NCBI GenBank assembly: GCA_015487615.1 | Contig: WFPJ01000077.1 | Span: 1 to 49,337 of the forward strand | Reading direction: 5' to 3' | DNA: 49,337 nucleotides | Source: Aquificales bacterium | GTDB lineage: Bacteria > Aquificota > Aquificia > Aquificales > Aquificaceae | In this document: piece after piece, positions 28,561 through 36,566 of the stretch | How the letters are laid out: each line of letters opens with the position of its first letter | How positions within the stretch are numbered: the first letter of the stretch is position 1 | The notes under the pieces: generated by a model | The model's database searches: none | What the model saw: the letters and a program-made list of their open reading frames with translations, nothing else | Told to the model about the DNA's origin: nothing | Position numbers and translations under genes: made by a program

Positions 28561-29358
28561 TTAAAAAGGAGCTTTTACTTCAGTGTAACCCTTGGGTACA
28601 TTAAATAATTTTTTATTTATGTTTATCCTCTTTACAGATTTAATATTAACTTCTCCTCCTTGCATTTCCCATTTTATAGGTACGCCGTACATTTTTATAT
28701 TTTTATTCACAAACTCCTTCAAATCTTTTAATATATCCGGATTATTCTTGCCGAAATCTGTCATTTTTGCAGCTGTAATAAGCAAATTTATCTTCATTTT
28801 TTCTGCTCCTATTAAGTCTTTGTTATCCTTTGTGAACCATGCTACAACTTCTACACCTCTTTTGCCTTTTTGCATCCCTCCTGCTTTTATTATGATTTTT
28901 CTGACTCTGTATTTACCTATCCTTTTATACTCATTTGTCGGTTTTAGTACATCTTTTTTTACATAACACTTATTTGTATTAGGATCGCATTCAATGAATG
29001 AAGCCATAAAACTTAATATCATAAATTCTGGTATGTGGGAAAAATCTGTGTAAGTTTTCTTTTTATGATCAATAGAAAATATATTTACTTTGTTATCTGA
29101 GATCTTCTGTATCAACGAAGTTTCTTTCTTTATTACAGGTGGTATTGAATTTCTAACATTATCTGGAAGTTGATCCATATCCATTTTTATATCTGTTTTT
29201 GTATCTATCCTCATTGCATTTTTAATTATGTAAACTGTGGATACGCTTTCTATTTCTACATGGGCTTCTTTTCCTTTAGATTCTTGAATAACCATATATC
29301 CGTTAATTGGAAATGACAAAGAGGATGTTACAAGGAACGCTATTATTAGTTTTTTCAT
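28561..29358 (-). CDS. Secreted protein of unknown function (DUF4412-like)
   Basis: A 265-residue protein with a signal peptide (MKKLIIAFLVTSSLSFPING). The mature part is rich in Lys, Ile and Met and alternates strand-like segments: GYMVIQESKG, AMRIDTKTDIKM, KVNIFSIDHKKKTYTDF, ECDPNTNKCYVKKD and a closing NVPKGYTEVKAPF. The pattern of a Met/Asp-rich strand, a mid-protein statement of ionic ligands, and the final PxGY resembles DUF4412-type periplasmic proteins, but I cannot confirm this. Two cysteines in CDPNTNKC may form a disulfide. It is preceded by a structured leader and an AAAGGTGAGG ribosome-binding site. Confidence 0.7.
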   Translation of the reverse strand: MKKLIIAFLVTSSLSFPINGYMVIQESKGKEAHVEIESVSTVYIIKNAMRIDTKTDIKMDMDQLPDNVRNSIPPVIKKETSLIQKISDNKVNIFSIDHKKKTYTDFSHIPEFMILSFMASFIECDPNTNKCYVKKDVLKPTNEYKRIGKYRVRKIIIKAGGMQKGKRGVEVVAWFTKDNKDLIGAEKMKINLLITAAKMTDFGKNNPDILKDLKEFVNKNIKMYGVPIKWEMQGGEVNIKSVKRININKKLFNVPKGYTEVKAPF

Positions 29359-29440
29359 ACCTCACCTTTATTTAAGCCGGGCTATTTATACCCCGCCTTT
29401 AGGGAGCATCCATAACCCGGCAGGCGGCATTTGGATGCTC
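29359..29440 (-). ncRNA. Structured 5' leader RNA of the secreted protein (unknown type)
   Basis: The leader begins right at the expected start point below a minus-strand TATAAT (29453 to 29448). It opens with a 9-bp perfect hairpin, GAGCATCCA (29440-29432) pairing with TGGATGCTC (29412-29404). Its 19-nt loop holds CCGCC and GCCGGG. Each is complementary to a downstream run: GGCGG (29397-29393) and CCCGGC (29381-29376). These pairings cross each other, so a pseudoknot or switching fold is possible. The Shine-Dalgarno region follows at once. I do not recognise it as a named riboswitch class. The plus-strand reading would lie upstream of the NifA-like gene but would not be in its transcript if that starts at its own box. 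Confidence 0.45.
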
Positions 29441-29447
29441 TTCATAT

Positions 29448-29453
29448 ATTATA
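29448..29453 (-). promoter_or_regulatory. TATAAT for the structured leader (minus strand)
   Basis: A perfect TATAAT on the minus strand, with 7 nt to the first base of the leader hairpin, which is the expected distance from -10 to +1. No clear -35 box. Confidence 0.5.
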
Positions 29454-29467
29454 ACTCTTGTATAAGA

Positions 29468-29473
29468 TAAAAT
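29468..29473 (+). promoter_or_regulatory. TAAAAT box 10 nt before the NifA-like ATG
   Basis: TAAAAT ends 10 nt before the ATG at 29484, with no Shine-Dalgarno sequence in TTTAACTATT. It is a weaker match than the others in this set. Confidence 0.3.
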
Positions 29474-29483
29474 TTTAACTATT

Positions 29484-31013
29484 ATGCTTACGGAAAGAAA
29501 GTCCCTTGAATCAAGAGAGCTTACATTAATAAACGAAATAGCTAAGGTTTTGAGTAAAGGAGCTTCTGTCGATAATGCTGTTGATGAAGCCCTTAAGATA
29601 ATGTACTCGTTCTGGGATGTAAGATACAGCTTTATAGCTTTATACAACAAGGATTTGAAGGTTTTAAATATAACCCATGCCTTCGGTCTATCAAAGGAGG
29701 AAATAGAAAGAGGTATATTCAGGAAGGGCGAAGGTATTACGGGTAAGGTATTTAAAACGGGAATACCAGTAGTTATATGGGATATTGAAACTAACAAGGC
29801 GTTTGCGAATAAAACGAGAATAAAGGAAAAGCTAAAAGAAAATGAATCTTTTATAGCAGTGCCTATAAGGGTAGGCGGAGAGATAATAGGTGTTCTTGCT
29901 ATATTTAAATCCTTTGATGGTAAAGAGAGTGTTGAAAGAAGCCTTGAAGTTTTAATCATAATAGGGACCATACTGGGTATGTTCTTAAGACTTAATCAGA
30001 AAATGACAGAGGAAAGAAGGGAGTGGGAGGAAGAGAAAAGAATACTTACAAGGGAACTTACAGGCAAGTATAACATAGATAATATTGTAGGTAGCAGTCC
30101 TGCTATCAGGAACTTGATAGATATAATTGAAAAGGTAGCAAGGACTGATAGTACGGTTCTCTTACTCGGGGAAAGCGGTACGGGAAAAAGTCTTTTTGCG
30201 AAAACGATACATGCCTTGAGTGAAAGGAAGGATAAACCTTTTATAACTATAAACTGTGCTGCTATTCCAGAGCATTTGCTTGAATCTGAGTTGTTCGGAT
30301 ATGAAAAAGGTGCTTTTACAGGTGCTTATGCGTCAAGAAAAGGTAAATTTGAACTTGCAAACGGCGGTACTGTGTTCCTGGATGAAATAGGTGATATGCC
30401 CTTATCTTTACAACCTAAGATACTGAGGGTTATTCAAGATAAGGAAATAGAGAGGATAGGCGGGGATAAGACTATAAAGGTAGATGTGCGTATTATAGCT
30501 GCTACAAACAGGGATCTCAAAAAACTGGTTGAAGAGGGTAAATTCAGGGAGGATCTTTATTACAGGCTGAATGTTATACCCATTTATATACCCTCCCTTA
30601 GAGAAAGAAGGGAGGATATACCCTTACTTGTTGAATACTTCCTTGATCTTTACAACAAGAAGCATGGTAAGAAGGTTAAGATAACACCCGAGGCACTAAA
30701 GGTAATGATGGATTATGAATGGAGTGGTAATGTCAGAGAACTGGAAAATCTTATAGAGAGGCTTGTTGTTATGAAGGACGATGTTATAAGGGACATTGAT
30801 TTACCTCCCTATATACTCACAACGAGAATAAACAAGGAAAAGGCGGTAAGCAATATGCCCCAATATATAGAAAGGACCGAAAGGGAAAAAATTATTGAAG
30901 CTTTAGAAAGGACGGGATATGTGAAATCAAGGGCTGCAAAGCTTTTGGGATACACTTTAAGACAGCTTGATTACAGGATAAAGAAGTACGGTATAGAAAT
31001 AAAGAAGTTTTAG
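29484..31013 (+). CDS. Sigma-54-dependent transcriptional activator, NifA-like
   Basis: A 509-residue enhancer-binding protein. Residues about 12-170 form a GAF domain ([21 protein letters not shown] ... [12 protein letters not shown]). The AAA+ domain has Walker [17 protein letters not shown] (about 220-235), the sigma-54-contacting loop [15 protein letters not shown], Walker [13 protein letters not shown] and the arginine region [16 protein letters not shown]-terminal Fis-type helix-turn-helix ([22 protein letters not shown]) closes it. The GAF-AAA-Fis layout and the [14 protein letters not shown] tail resemble NifA, but no nif genes are in the window, so the regulon is open. NorR-like or other GAF activators are alternatives. 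Confidence 0.9.
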   Translation: MLTERKSLESRELTLINEIAKVLSKGASVDNAVDEALKIMYSFWDVRYSFIALYNKDLKVLNITHAFGLSKEEIERGIFRKGEGITGKVFKTGIPVVIWDIETNKAFANKTRIKEKLKENESFIAVPIRVGGEIIGVLAIFKSFDGKESVERSLEVLIIIGTILGMFLRLNQKMTEERREWEEEKRILTRELTGKYNIDNIVGSSPAIRNLIDIIEKVARTDSTVLLLGESGTGKSLFAKTIHALSERKDKPFITINCAAIPEHLLESELFGYEKGAFTGAYASRKGKFELANGGTVFLDEIGDMPLSLQPKILRVIQDKEIERIGGDKTIKVDVRIIAATNRDLKKLVEEGKFREDLYYRLNVIPIYIPSLRERREDIPLLVEYFLDLYNKKHGKKVKITPEALKVMMDYEWSGNVRELENLIERLVVMKDDVIRDIDLPPYILTTRINKEKAVSNMPQYIERTEREKIIEALERTGYVKSRAAKLLGYTLRQLDYRIKKYGIEIKKF

Positions 31014-31042
31014 GGTTGAAAATTCCGTTAAGAATATTAAAA

Positions 31043-31048
31043 TATAAT
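31043..31048 (+). promoter_or_regulatory. TATAAT promoter of the PDO gene
   Basis: TATAAT lies 32 nt before the ATG at 31081, and an AGGAGG Shine-Dalgarno sequence is placed between them: a conventional leader. Confidence 0.45.
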
Positions 31049-31080
31049 TATATGCTTATATTCTTTAGGAGGAATCAGCC

Positions 31081-31752
31081 ATGATAATAGGTGCAGATGT
31101 TCAAAAACAGCTTGAGGATGTATTTTCAAAGGAGCTTGATAAGGATGTTAGGATAATACTGTTTAGTCAAGCAATAGGTTGTGATACGTGTGAAACTGCG
31201 GAACTTTTATTTAAAGAGATTTCAGAATTGTCTCACGGCAAAATAAAATTAGACATATATTCACCGGTTCTTGATAAAGAGATTGCCCAGAAGTACGGTA
31301 TAGAAAGGGTTCCCTCAATAGTTATAGAAGGGGATAAGGATTACGGTATAAGGTACATAGGATTGCCTTCCGGTCTTGAATTTTCAACCATAGTACACGG
31401 TATTATTAATGTTTCAAAGAGAAGGCCTAATCTTTCTGAGAAAACAATTGAGGAATTAAAGAATATTGATAAAAAGATAAACATAAAGGTTTTTGTTACA
31501 ACAACCTGTGGTTATTGTCCTCAGGCTGCAATAACTGCGATGAACTTCGCTATCGCAAGTGACTTTATAGATGCTTATATTATAGATGCTTCTGAGAATT
31601 ATGATCTTGCGGAGCGTTTCCAAGTGGTAGGAGTACCCAAAATAGTTATAAACGATGGCCTTGTTGAATTTGTGGGTGCTCAACCGGAAAATAACTTCCT
31701 TGGATATGTACTTTCCGCTTACAGACTTTTGGAACAGGGAGTCAATTCATGA
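31081..31752 (+). CDS. pdo: Protein disulfide oxidoreductase (double thioredoxin fold, PDO)
   Basis: PDO proteins of thermophiles make and shuffle disulfide bonds in cytoplasmic proteins. This one is 223 aa, with two thioredoxin-fold halves: the first active site is IGCDTCETAELL (about 35-46, CxxC as CDTC), the second TTTCGYCPQAAI (about 139-150, CGYC). Each half has its cis-proline (RVPSIVI; VGVPKIVI). The length and layout match the PDO family characterised from Aquifex aeolicus and archaea. There is no signal peptide. The start has AGGAGG 9 nt upstream. Confidence 0.93.
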   Translation: MIIGADVQKQLEDVFSKELDKDVRIILFSQAIGCDTCETAELLFKEISELSHGKIKLDIYSPVLDKEIAQKYGIERVPSIVIEGDKDYGIRYIGLPSGLEFSTIVHGIINVSKRRPNLSEKTIEELKNIDKKINIKVFVTTTCGYCPQAAITAMNFAIASDFIDAYIIDASENYDLAERFQVVGVPKIVINDGLVEFVGAQPENNFLGYVLSAYRLLEQGVNS

Positions 31753-31782
31753 TATTATTTTTTAACAAGGAGGGGGTAAAGG

Positions 31783-32520
31783 CTGAAATATGCGCTTATA
31801 TCCATTTTGGTTTGCTCCCTGACTCTTCATTCAAGGGAGCTGACTGCTTGTTACAAAGCCTATTTTTTTATATTCCCTGTTGCGAGATCATGTATAACCT
31901 ACAAGGTAAAGGGTGATATACTTGAAATTAAAAGCTTTGTAAAAACAGTAGGTGTAGGAAAACTCGCCCACAAGGTAAATAATAGGGGAGGGGCAATTAT
32001 TAGGATAGGAAGTTTAAATCCGAAGCATTTCTTTCTTCATCAAGAAGAAGGTAAGTTTAAAAGGAGGATGATTTATTACTTTAATGCCAATAAGAACAGT
32101 ATAAGGATAAAGGTAACAAAGTACAAAGGACTTACTGATGAAGTAGAGAAGGTTGTGGATGAAATACATTCTTACGACGGATACAAGGATCCTTTTACCG
32201 CTTCTATTGATCTTTATACGGAAGTTGGTGCAAGGAAAAAAGGATATTTGAAGGTTTTTTATGATGGTGAAAAGTACAAAATACCTTACTTTATAGTTGG
32301 GGAAGTAGTGGTTGCAGGAAGGGAAGTATGGCTTGTTGAGGTTGAACCAGATATAAAAACTGAAGGGCTTATGAAACCCAAGGGAAAATGGTATCTTTGG
32401 ATTGATAAAAGGAGGCGATTGCCTCTTAAAATGGAACTTGGGTTTACTCTGGGATCAACTATTGTTGAGCTTGAAAGTATGAGGGGTGAGGAGGATGTTA
32501 TTTCTGAATTGGTAAAGTGA
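31783..32520 (+). CDS. DUF3108-like exported protein with apparent CTG start
   Basis: About 245 residues if started at the CTG at 31783. A stop (TAA) in this frame lies 2 codons upstream, and no ATG, GTG or TTG lies between. The CTG sits 6 nt after a very strong AAGGAGGGGG and gives (M)KYALISILVCSLTLHS, a good signal peptide. The tracked start, TTG at 31807, would cut this in half. The body has beta-rich segments, and near the C-terminus the DUF3108-like GKWYLWIDKRRRLPLKMELGFTLGS. DUF3108 proteins are periplasmic and of unknown role. It starts 30 nt after the PDO gene. Confidence 0.75.
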   Translation: MKYALISILVCSLTLHSRELTACYKAYFFIFPVARSCITYKVKGDILEIKSFVKTVGVGKLAHKVNNRGGAIIRIGSLNPKHFFLHQEEGKFKRRMIYYFNANKNSIRIKVTKYKGLTDEVEKVVDEIHSYDGYKDPFTASIDLYTEVGARKKGYLKVFYDGEKYKIPYFIVGEVVVAGREVWLVEVEPDIKTEGLMKPKGKWYLWIDKRRRLPLKMELGFTLGSTIVELESMRGEEDVISELVK

Positions 32521-32538
32521 ATATATTAGGCTTTGTTG

Positions 32539-32544
32539 TATAAT
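32539..32544 (+). promoter_or_regulatory. TATAAT for argF (leaderless arrangement)
   Basis: TATAAT ends 7 nt before the argF ATG at 32552. The gap GGGTTAA has no Shine-Dalgarno sequence. Confidence 0.5.
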
Positions 32545-32551
32545 GGGTTAA

Positions 32552-33472
32552 ATGAAGCGTGATTTTATAGATCTGTGGCAGATATCCCCCGAGGAAGCCT
32601 GGAGTATATTAGAACTTACCCTTTATATAAAGGAAGGTAGCAAGGATGTAAAGGATGTACTTAAAGGTAAGCATATTGCACTTTTATTTTCAAAACCTTC
32701 AACAAGAACAAGGGTTTCTTTTGAGATAGCAATAAATCAGCTCGGGGGTATAAGTTACTTTCTTCAAGAAAGCCAGTTACAACTCCAAAGGGGTGAAGAT
32801 GTCAAGGATACAGCAAGGACACTTTCACGGTATCTTGACGGCATAATAATAAGGACCTCCTCCCATACATGGTTAGAAGAATTTTCTCAATATTCCACTA
32901 TTCCTGTTATTAATGCCCTTACGGACAAATCCCATCCCTGTCAGATTCTCAGTGATGTATTTACATTGTACGAAAAGTTCGGCAAAGGTATAAGGGAATT
33001 AAAGATAGCCTATGTAGGTGACGGTAATAATGTGTGTAATACATGGCTTGTAGGGGCTGGGCTTTTCGGTTTGAATCTCTATGTAGCTAACCCGGAAAAT
33101 TATGAGCCGAGCAGTTATTATCTTCAGGCGGGAAGGGATCTGGCTGAGGTTACTGGTGGTAATATATACCTAACTACAAATCCCAAAGATGCCGTTAGGG
33201 ATGCGGATATTGTATATACCGATGTGTGGTTCAGTATGAACGATCAACATGATGAGGAAAAATACAATGCATTAAAACCTTTCCAGGTTAATGAAGAGCT
33301 TTTATCTTATGCAAAAGAGTCAGTACTTGTTATGCACTGTCTTCCTGCAAAAAAGGGTCAGGAGATAACTGAGGAAGTGTTTGAAAAATATTCCTCATTT
33401 ATTTTCACCCAGACTGAAAACAGGTTGCATACACAGAAGGCACTTTTATATTTTCTGTATCAAGGTAAATAG
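32552..33472 (+). CDS. argF: Ornithine carbamoyltransferase
   Basis: ArgF makes citrulline from ornithine and carbamoyl phosphate in arginine synthesis. It is 306 aa. The carbamoyl-phosphate motif is SKPSTRTRVSFE (about 50-61). HPCQILSD (about 127) and DVWFSMNDQ follow; the usual SMG loop here reads SMND. The ornithine-specific motif VMHCLPAKKGQEIT (about 263) separates it from aspartate carbamoyltransferase. Arginine feeds polyamine synthesis, and the polyamine gene bpsA is nearby on the other strand, but that may be chance. The 3' end overlaps the M23 peptidase by 13 nt. Confidence 0.96.
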   Translation: MKRDFIDLWQISPEEAWSILELTLYIKEGSKDVKDVLKGKHIALLFSKPSTRTRVSFEIAINQLGGISYFLQESQLQLQRGEDVKDTARTLSRYLDGIIIRTSSHTWLEEFSQYSTIPVINALTDKSHPCQILSDVFTLYEKFGKGIRELKIAYVGDGNNVCNTWLVGAGLFGLNLYVANPENYEPSSYYLQAGRDLAEVTGGNIYLTTNPKDAVRDADIVYTDVWFSMNDQHDEEKYNALKPFQVNEELLSYAKESVLVMHCLPAKKGQEITEEVFEKYSSFIFTQTENRLHTQKALLYFLYQGK

Positions 33473-34068
33473 AGGATGGGATCCTGTCTTATACCGTATT
33501 TGATAACTTCATAATGAAGATGAGGTCCAGAGGTTCTCCCCGTTGACCCAACATAACCTATTATCTGACCCTTTTCAACCTTTTCTCCGTATCCCACCGC
33601 ATAATCAAGGAGGTGACCGTAAAGGGTAACAAAGCCGTAACCGTGATAAACTATTACAGTTTTACCGTAGCCTCTTACCCACCCTACATATATTACCCTT
33701 CCCGAAGATGTTACATTTACGGGCGTGCCGTAAGGCGCAGCTATATCAACACCAGTGTGAAATTCTTTAACCCTCCTGAATATTCTCCATCCGAAATCGG
33801 AAGTTATTAGACCAACAACGGGCCAGATATCCGGTTTTACCGTATCAACTATCTTGACATCTGCAAGATCTTTTATTATAGCTTCTTCTCTGTATTCTCT
33901 TTCTTTTATGATCCTTTTAATTTCATCCTCCACAGGAAGTATATCCGTTCCGTTAGCACCTGGTTTGTAGCTATATCCTCCTATACCGTAGTCATTACTG
34001 CTGTTTAATGAAAGTACGGGTAGTAGCAAAAATATAATCACCCACCTATGTTGTAGAACCCTCCTCAT
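33460..34068 (-). CDS. M23-family (LytM-like) murein peptidase
   Basis: A 202-residue exported peptidase of the LytM/M23 fold, acting on peptidoglycan cross-links or as an activator of amidases. The zinc and catalytic residues are visible: FHTGVDIAAPYGTPV (HxxxD) and SGPHLHYEVI (HxH), with TLYGHL between them. I choose the ATG at 34068 (MRRVLQHRWVIIFLLLPVLSL), which gives a signal peptide with a basic n-region. The tracked GTG at 34089 adds seven residues, and a GTG at 34038 is a third option. The gene begins inside the 3' end of bpsA. Confidence 0.88.
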   Translation of the reverse strand: MRRVLQHRWVIIFLLLPVLSLNSSNDYGIGGYSYKPGANGTDILPVEDEIKRIIKEREYREEAIIKDLADVKIVDTVKPDIWPVVGLITSDFGWRIFRRVKEFHTGVDIAAPYGTPVNVTSSGRVIYVGWVRGYGKTVIVYHGYGFVTLYGHLLDYAVGYGEKVEKGQIIGYVGSTGRTSGPHLHYEVIKYGIRQDPILYLP

Positions 34069-35113
34069 CAAGATAAAAAACCTCATCACTTATTGGTTCA
34101 TTCCATCTTTTAAAGCCTGGTAATGTTTCTATTCTGTACCATGCGGATCTGTACCATATATCCCTCGGCGATTTTTTTACGGGAGCTATTTTTGCTGCCT
34201 TTGTTTTTTCATGATACTGCCAATTCATGTAATGGTTGAAATCCTTAACTATATCTGTTATAACAACACCGAAATTGTTGATAAGCTCTTGTTGAAAGTT
34301 ATGCCATCTGAATAAAGAAGAATCCCTTAATGTAAGACCGAAATATCCTGCACATCCTTCCCTTTTTAAAAGGGATATACCTCTTCCTGTAAAAGCTTTA
34401 AAGGCTGCTATGGTTTCGGGAGGATCCGTTATAAAAACATCAAAGGTACCTATCCATTCTTCTGGAAATGGATTTCTAAGATCCCAAACTATAGCCTCCG
34501 CGTTATCAATGCCGAGTTCTCTAAATACCTTCTTATCAAATTCTATAAGTCTTTCATCTATATCAAGTATAAGTACCCTTTTAGCTTTTCTTGTGAGAGC
34601 AACTGCCAGTCCAGTAAGATCATCTTCTGCTCCCATAACCATTATTTCTTTTCCTCTTAAATCACCCCTTGAGTCAAGGAACAACACCCTTGAAACTGTT
34701 GTCTCGGGAGTTACTGCACCCTGGTCGTAATCTTGTATGGGCTCCGGTCTATCCTTGGCAATTTGAACAAAAGTTCTGTAGAGCTCAATGTCATCATAAA
34801 ATGGAATGCCTCTTCCGTCGCATGCATTACATTTGTGATCTTTTACAGTATAAATTCCTTCCTCTTCAATAAGATCTTTACCCGCTTGTGTTAGTAAAAT
34901 ATTTTCCTTATCATCAATAAAAAGAATATTTTTCTCTATGAGTATCTTTACTATGCTTGAAGCGGCAGGAACTGTAAGATCAGCCCTGTCAACTATTTTC
35001 CAAAAGTCCTGTTCTTGTTGTACAGCAGATAACAATCTTTCCACATTTCTTCTGTGTATTTTTACACCGCTGTCTTCCTGAGCTTTTTTTGCCACTTCCG
35101 TGAGTATGTCCAA
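34046..35113 (-). CDS. bpsA: N4-bis(aminopropyl)spermidine synthase (branched polyamine)
   Basis: BpsA adds aminopropyl groups from decarboxylated S-adenosylmethionine to spermidine, giving quaternary branched polyamines used by thermophiles to stabilise nucleic acids. The 355-residue protein has an N-terminal winged-helix region (about 1-75), a small Cys pair (HKCNACDGRG), a Rossmann methyltransferase-like domain (VLFLDSRGDLRGKEIMVMGAEDDLTG) and the family's FDVFITDPPETIAAFKAFTGRGI active-site segment. The conserved C-terminal FNHYMNWQYHEKTKAA is also typical. The start is TTG with AGGAGG 8 nt upstream. Its last 44 nt cover the possible early starts of the M23 gene. Confidence 0.92.
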   Translation of the reverse strand: MDILTEVAKKAQEDSGVKIHRRNVERLLSAVQQEQDFWKIVDRADLTVPAASSIVKILIEKNILFIDDKENILLTQAGKDLIEEEGIYTVKDHKCNACDGRGIPFYDDIELYRTFVQIAKDRPEPIQDYDQGAVTPETTVSRVLFLDSRGDLRGKEIMVMGAEDDLTGLAVALTRKAKRVLILDIDERLIEFDKKVFRELGIDNAEAIVWDLRNPFPEEWIGTFDVFITDPPETIAAFKAFTGRGISLLKREGCAGYFGLTLRDSSLFRWHNFQQELINNFGVVITDIVKDFNHYMNWQYHEKTKAAKIAPVKKSPRDIWYRSAWYRIETLPGFKRWNEPISDEVFYLDEEGSTT

Positions 35114-35151
35114 CTACCGCACCTCCTTTTATAATTTTGAAAATCAGGATT

Positions 35152-35157
35152 TATATT
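35152..35157 (+). promoter_or_regulatory. TATATT for tlyA (leaderless arrangement)
   Basis: TATATT ends 7 nt before the tlyA ATG at 35165, with no Shine-Dalgarno sequence in the gap ATATCAG. Confidence 0.45.
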
Positions 35158-35164
35158 ATATCAG

Positions 35165-35932
35165 ATGAGGCTTGATAAGTTCTTGGTTGATAGGGGATTG
35201 GTAAAATCTAGAGAAGAGGGGCAGGCACTTATAATGATGGGGTGTGTACTTGTTAACGGAAAGGAGATAACAAAAGCGGGTTATCAGGTAAAGGGTGATG
35301 AAAATATAGAGATAAAAGAAAGGATGAAATATGTTTCAAGGGGAGGGTACAAACTTGAGAATGCCCTTGATCGCTTCCGTATTGATGTCAGCGGGATGGT
35401 TGCATTGGATGTGGGTTCTTCAACGGGAGGGTTTACCGATTGTCTTTTGCAGAGAGGAGCAAAAAAGGTTTATGCGGTTGATGTAGGTAAAGGGCAGATG
35501 GATCTTAAATTGCGTCAGGATCCAAGAGTAATTCTTTATGAAAAACTTGATGCAAGAAATATAGGCAAGGAACATGTACCGGAGAAAGTGGATATAATTA
35601 CAGTGGATGTTTCCTTTATTTCCCAATGTAAGATACTTTCCAATGTTCTTTCCTTTCTGAAAGATAGTGGAATACTTCTTTCCCTTGTAAAACCTCAGTT
35701 TGAATTATCCCCAAAACAGGTAAGAAAGGGAATAGTAAGAAGCGTAGAGGATAAGAAGGAAGCTATAAGAAAGGTGGTGGAATGCATTAAAAAGGAAGGT
35801 TTATACATAAAGGGTATCGTTAAAGCTTTTCCAAAAGGTACTAAGGGAAATGAGGAATTTTTTATCTGTGCTAAAAGTGAAAAACCTGATATAAATATAG
35901 ATAATGAAATTGGAAGGGCAGTTTATGAATAA
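35165..35932 (+). CDS. tlyA: TlyA-family rRNA 2'-O-methyltransferase (S4 plus FtsJ)
   Basis: A 255-residue protein with an S4 RNA-binding domain (MRLDKFLVDRGLVKSREEGQALIMMGCVLVNGK, residues 1-60) and an FtsJ-like methyltransferase domain (YVSRGGYKLENAL; ALDVGSSTGGFTDCLLQRGAKKVYAVDVG; DVSFISQ; LVKPQFE). TlyA proteins 2'-O-methylate rRNA and were once annotated as hemolysins. The size is normal. The next gene begins inside its last codons (ATGAATAA). Confidence 0.95.
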   Translation: MRLDKFLVDRGLVKSREEGQALIMMGCVLVNGKEITKAGYQVKGDENIEIKERMKYVSRGGYKLENALDRFRIDVSGMVALDVGSSTGGFTDCLLQRGAKKVYAVDVGKGQMDLKLRQDPRVILYEKLDARNIGKEHVPEKVDIITVDVSFISQCKILSNVLSFLKDSGILLSLVKPQFELSPKQVRKGIVRSVEDKKEAIRKVVECIKKEGLYIKGIVKAFPKGTKGNEEFFICAKSEKPDINIDNEIGRAVYE

Positions 35933-36314
35933 AATGTTTGTGAATAACACATTAAGGGGAGAGGTGGGTGTTTATCCTTTAACAGCGGAGAACCTCTTCA
36001 GGATAGGTACAGCTATAGCCATGGTTTTGGAAGAGAAAGGTTATGTGGATATTACTATGTGCCTTTGCAGTATTGACTTTGCTACTCTCTCAATTGCTGT
36101 AGGATTTATGGGAGGCGGCGGTTCCGTATTTATCAACGGAAGTGCATCCTTGTGTGTTAAGGGTAAATATGATGGTGAGATATATACCCTTGAGATAGAA
36201 GGACTTTCCTATGAGGATTTTGATAAGGTGGAAAGGATACTACTTGGGAGAAATATATTAAAGAGGAAAAAGGGTAAGCATATAGGAAAAATAACCTACT
36301 GCAGGGGTCTGTAA
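35925..36314 (+). CDS. Stand-alone, degenerate phosphohexomutase domain-I-like protein
   Basis: A 129-residue protein from the ATG at 35925 (MNKMFVNNTLRGEVG), which has GGAAGG upstream; the tracked 35904 is less likely. Residues 4-75 match the layout of the first domain of phosphoglucomutase/phosphomannomutase: FVNNTLRG for FGTDGIRG, PLTAENLFRIGTAIA for LTPE..LRLGRA, then a strand and DFATLSIAVGFMGGGGSVF for the S/A-rich helix. The catalytic serine loop (TASHNP) is absent, so it cannot be an active mutase. This is pattern recognition only. It may bind a sugar phosphate or a protein, or be a structural relic kept in the operon. Confidence 0.55.
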   Translation: MNKMFVNNTLRGEVGVYPLTAENLFRIGTAIAMVLEEKGYVDITMCLCSIDFATLSIAVGFMGGGGSVFINGSASLCVKGKYDGEIYTLEIEGLSYEDFDKVERILLGRNILKRKKGKHIGKITYCRGL

Positions 36315-36317
36315 ATA

Positions 36318-36566
36318 ATGGATGTTAAGAAGGAGTCTTTAGAACTGGGAAGGGAAACCATAACGCTTCTAATTGAATATGGAACACAAATTGACGATAT
36401 ATACAGAAGATTCAGGGAGTTGAGATTAAGATGCAACGAGCTTTCCTTTCAGTCCGCTCTGTTGAATGTGGAACATGCATTCTTTATGGTTGTTCAAAGT
36501 ATGAATATACTTAGGGAACAAATAAAGTTGTTAGAAATAGCAAAAGAAAGGAAGGAGGTGGAATGA
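36318..36566 (+). CDS. Small helical protein of unknown function
   Basis: An 82-residue, charged, almost wholly helical protein (MDVKKESLELGRETITLLIEYGTQIDDIYRRFRELRLRC) with heptad-like spacing of Leu and Ile. There is no signal peptide and no metal motif. It lies 3 nt after the mutase-like gene and overlaps the next gene by 4 nt (ATGA), so it is probably made in step with the pseudo-receiver protein and may be its partner. I do not recognise a family. Confidence 0.6.
   Translation: MDVKKESLELGRETITLLIEYGTQIDDIYRRFRELRLRCNELSFQSALLNVEHAFFMVVQSMNILREQIKLLEIAKERKEVE

Noticed and set aside
29404-29440. CRISPR repeat or a simple terminator
   Set aside because: The repeat occurs once in the window, so no array is present. 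The hairpin has a 19-nt GC-rich loop and is not followed by a T-run, so a leader RNA fits better.
31790-31822. ATG at 31790 as the start of the gene after pdo
   Set aside because: This frame ends after ten codons (MRLYPFWFAP), and the spacing to the Shine-Dalgarno sequence is too long.
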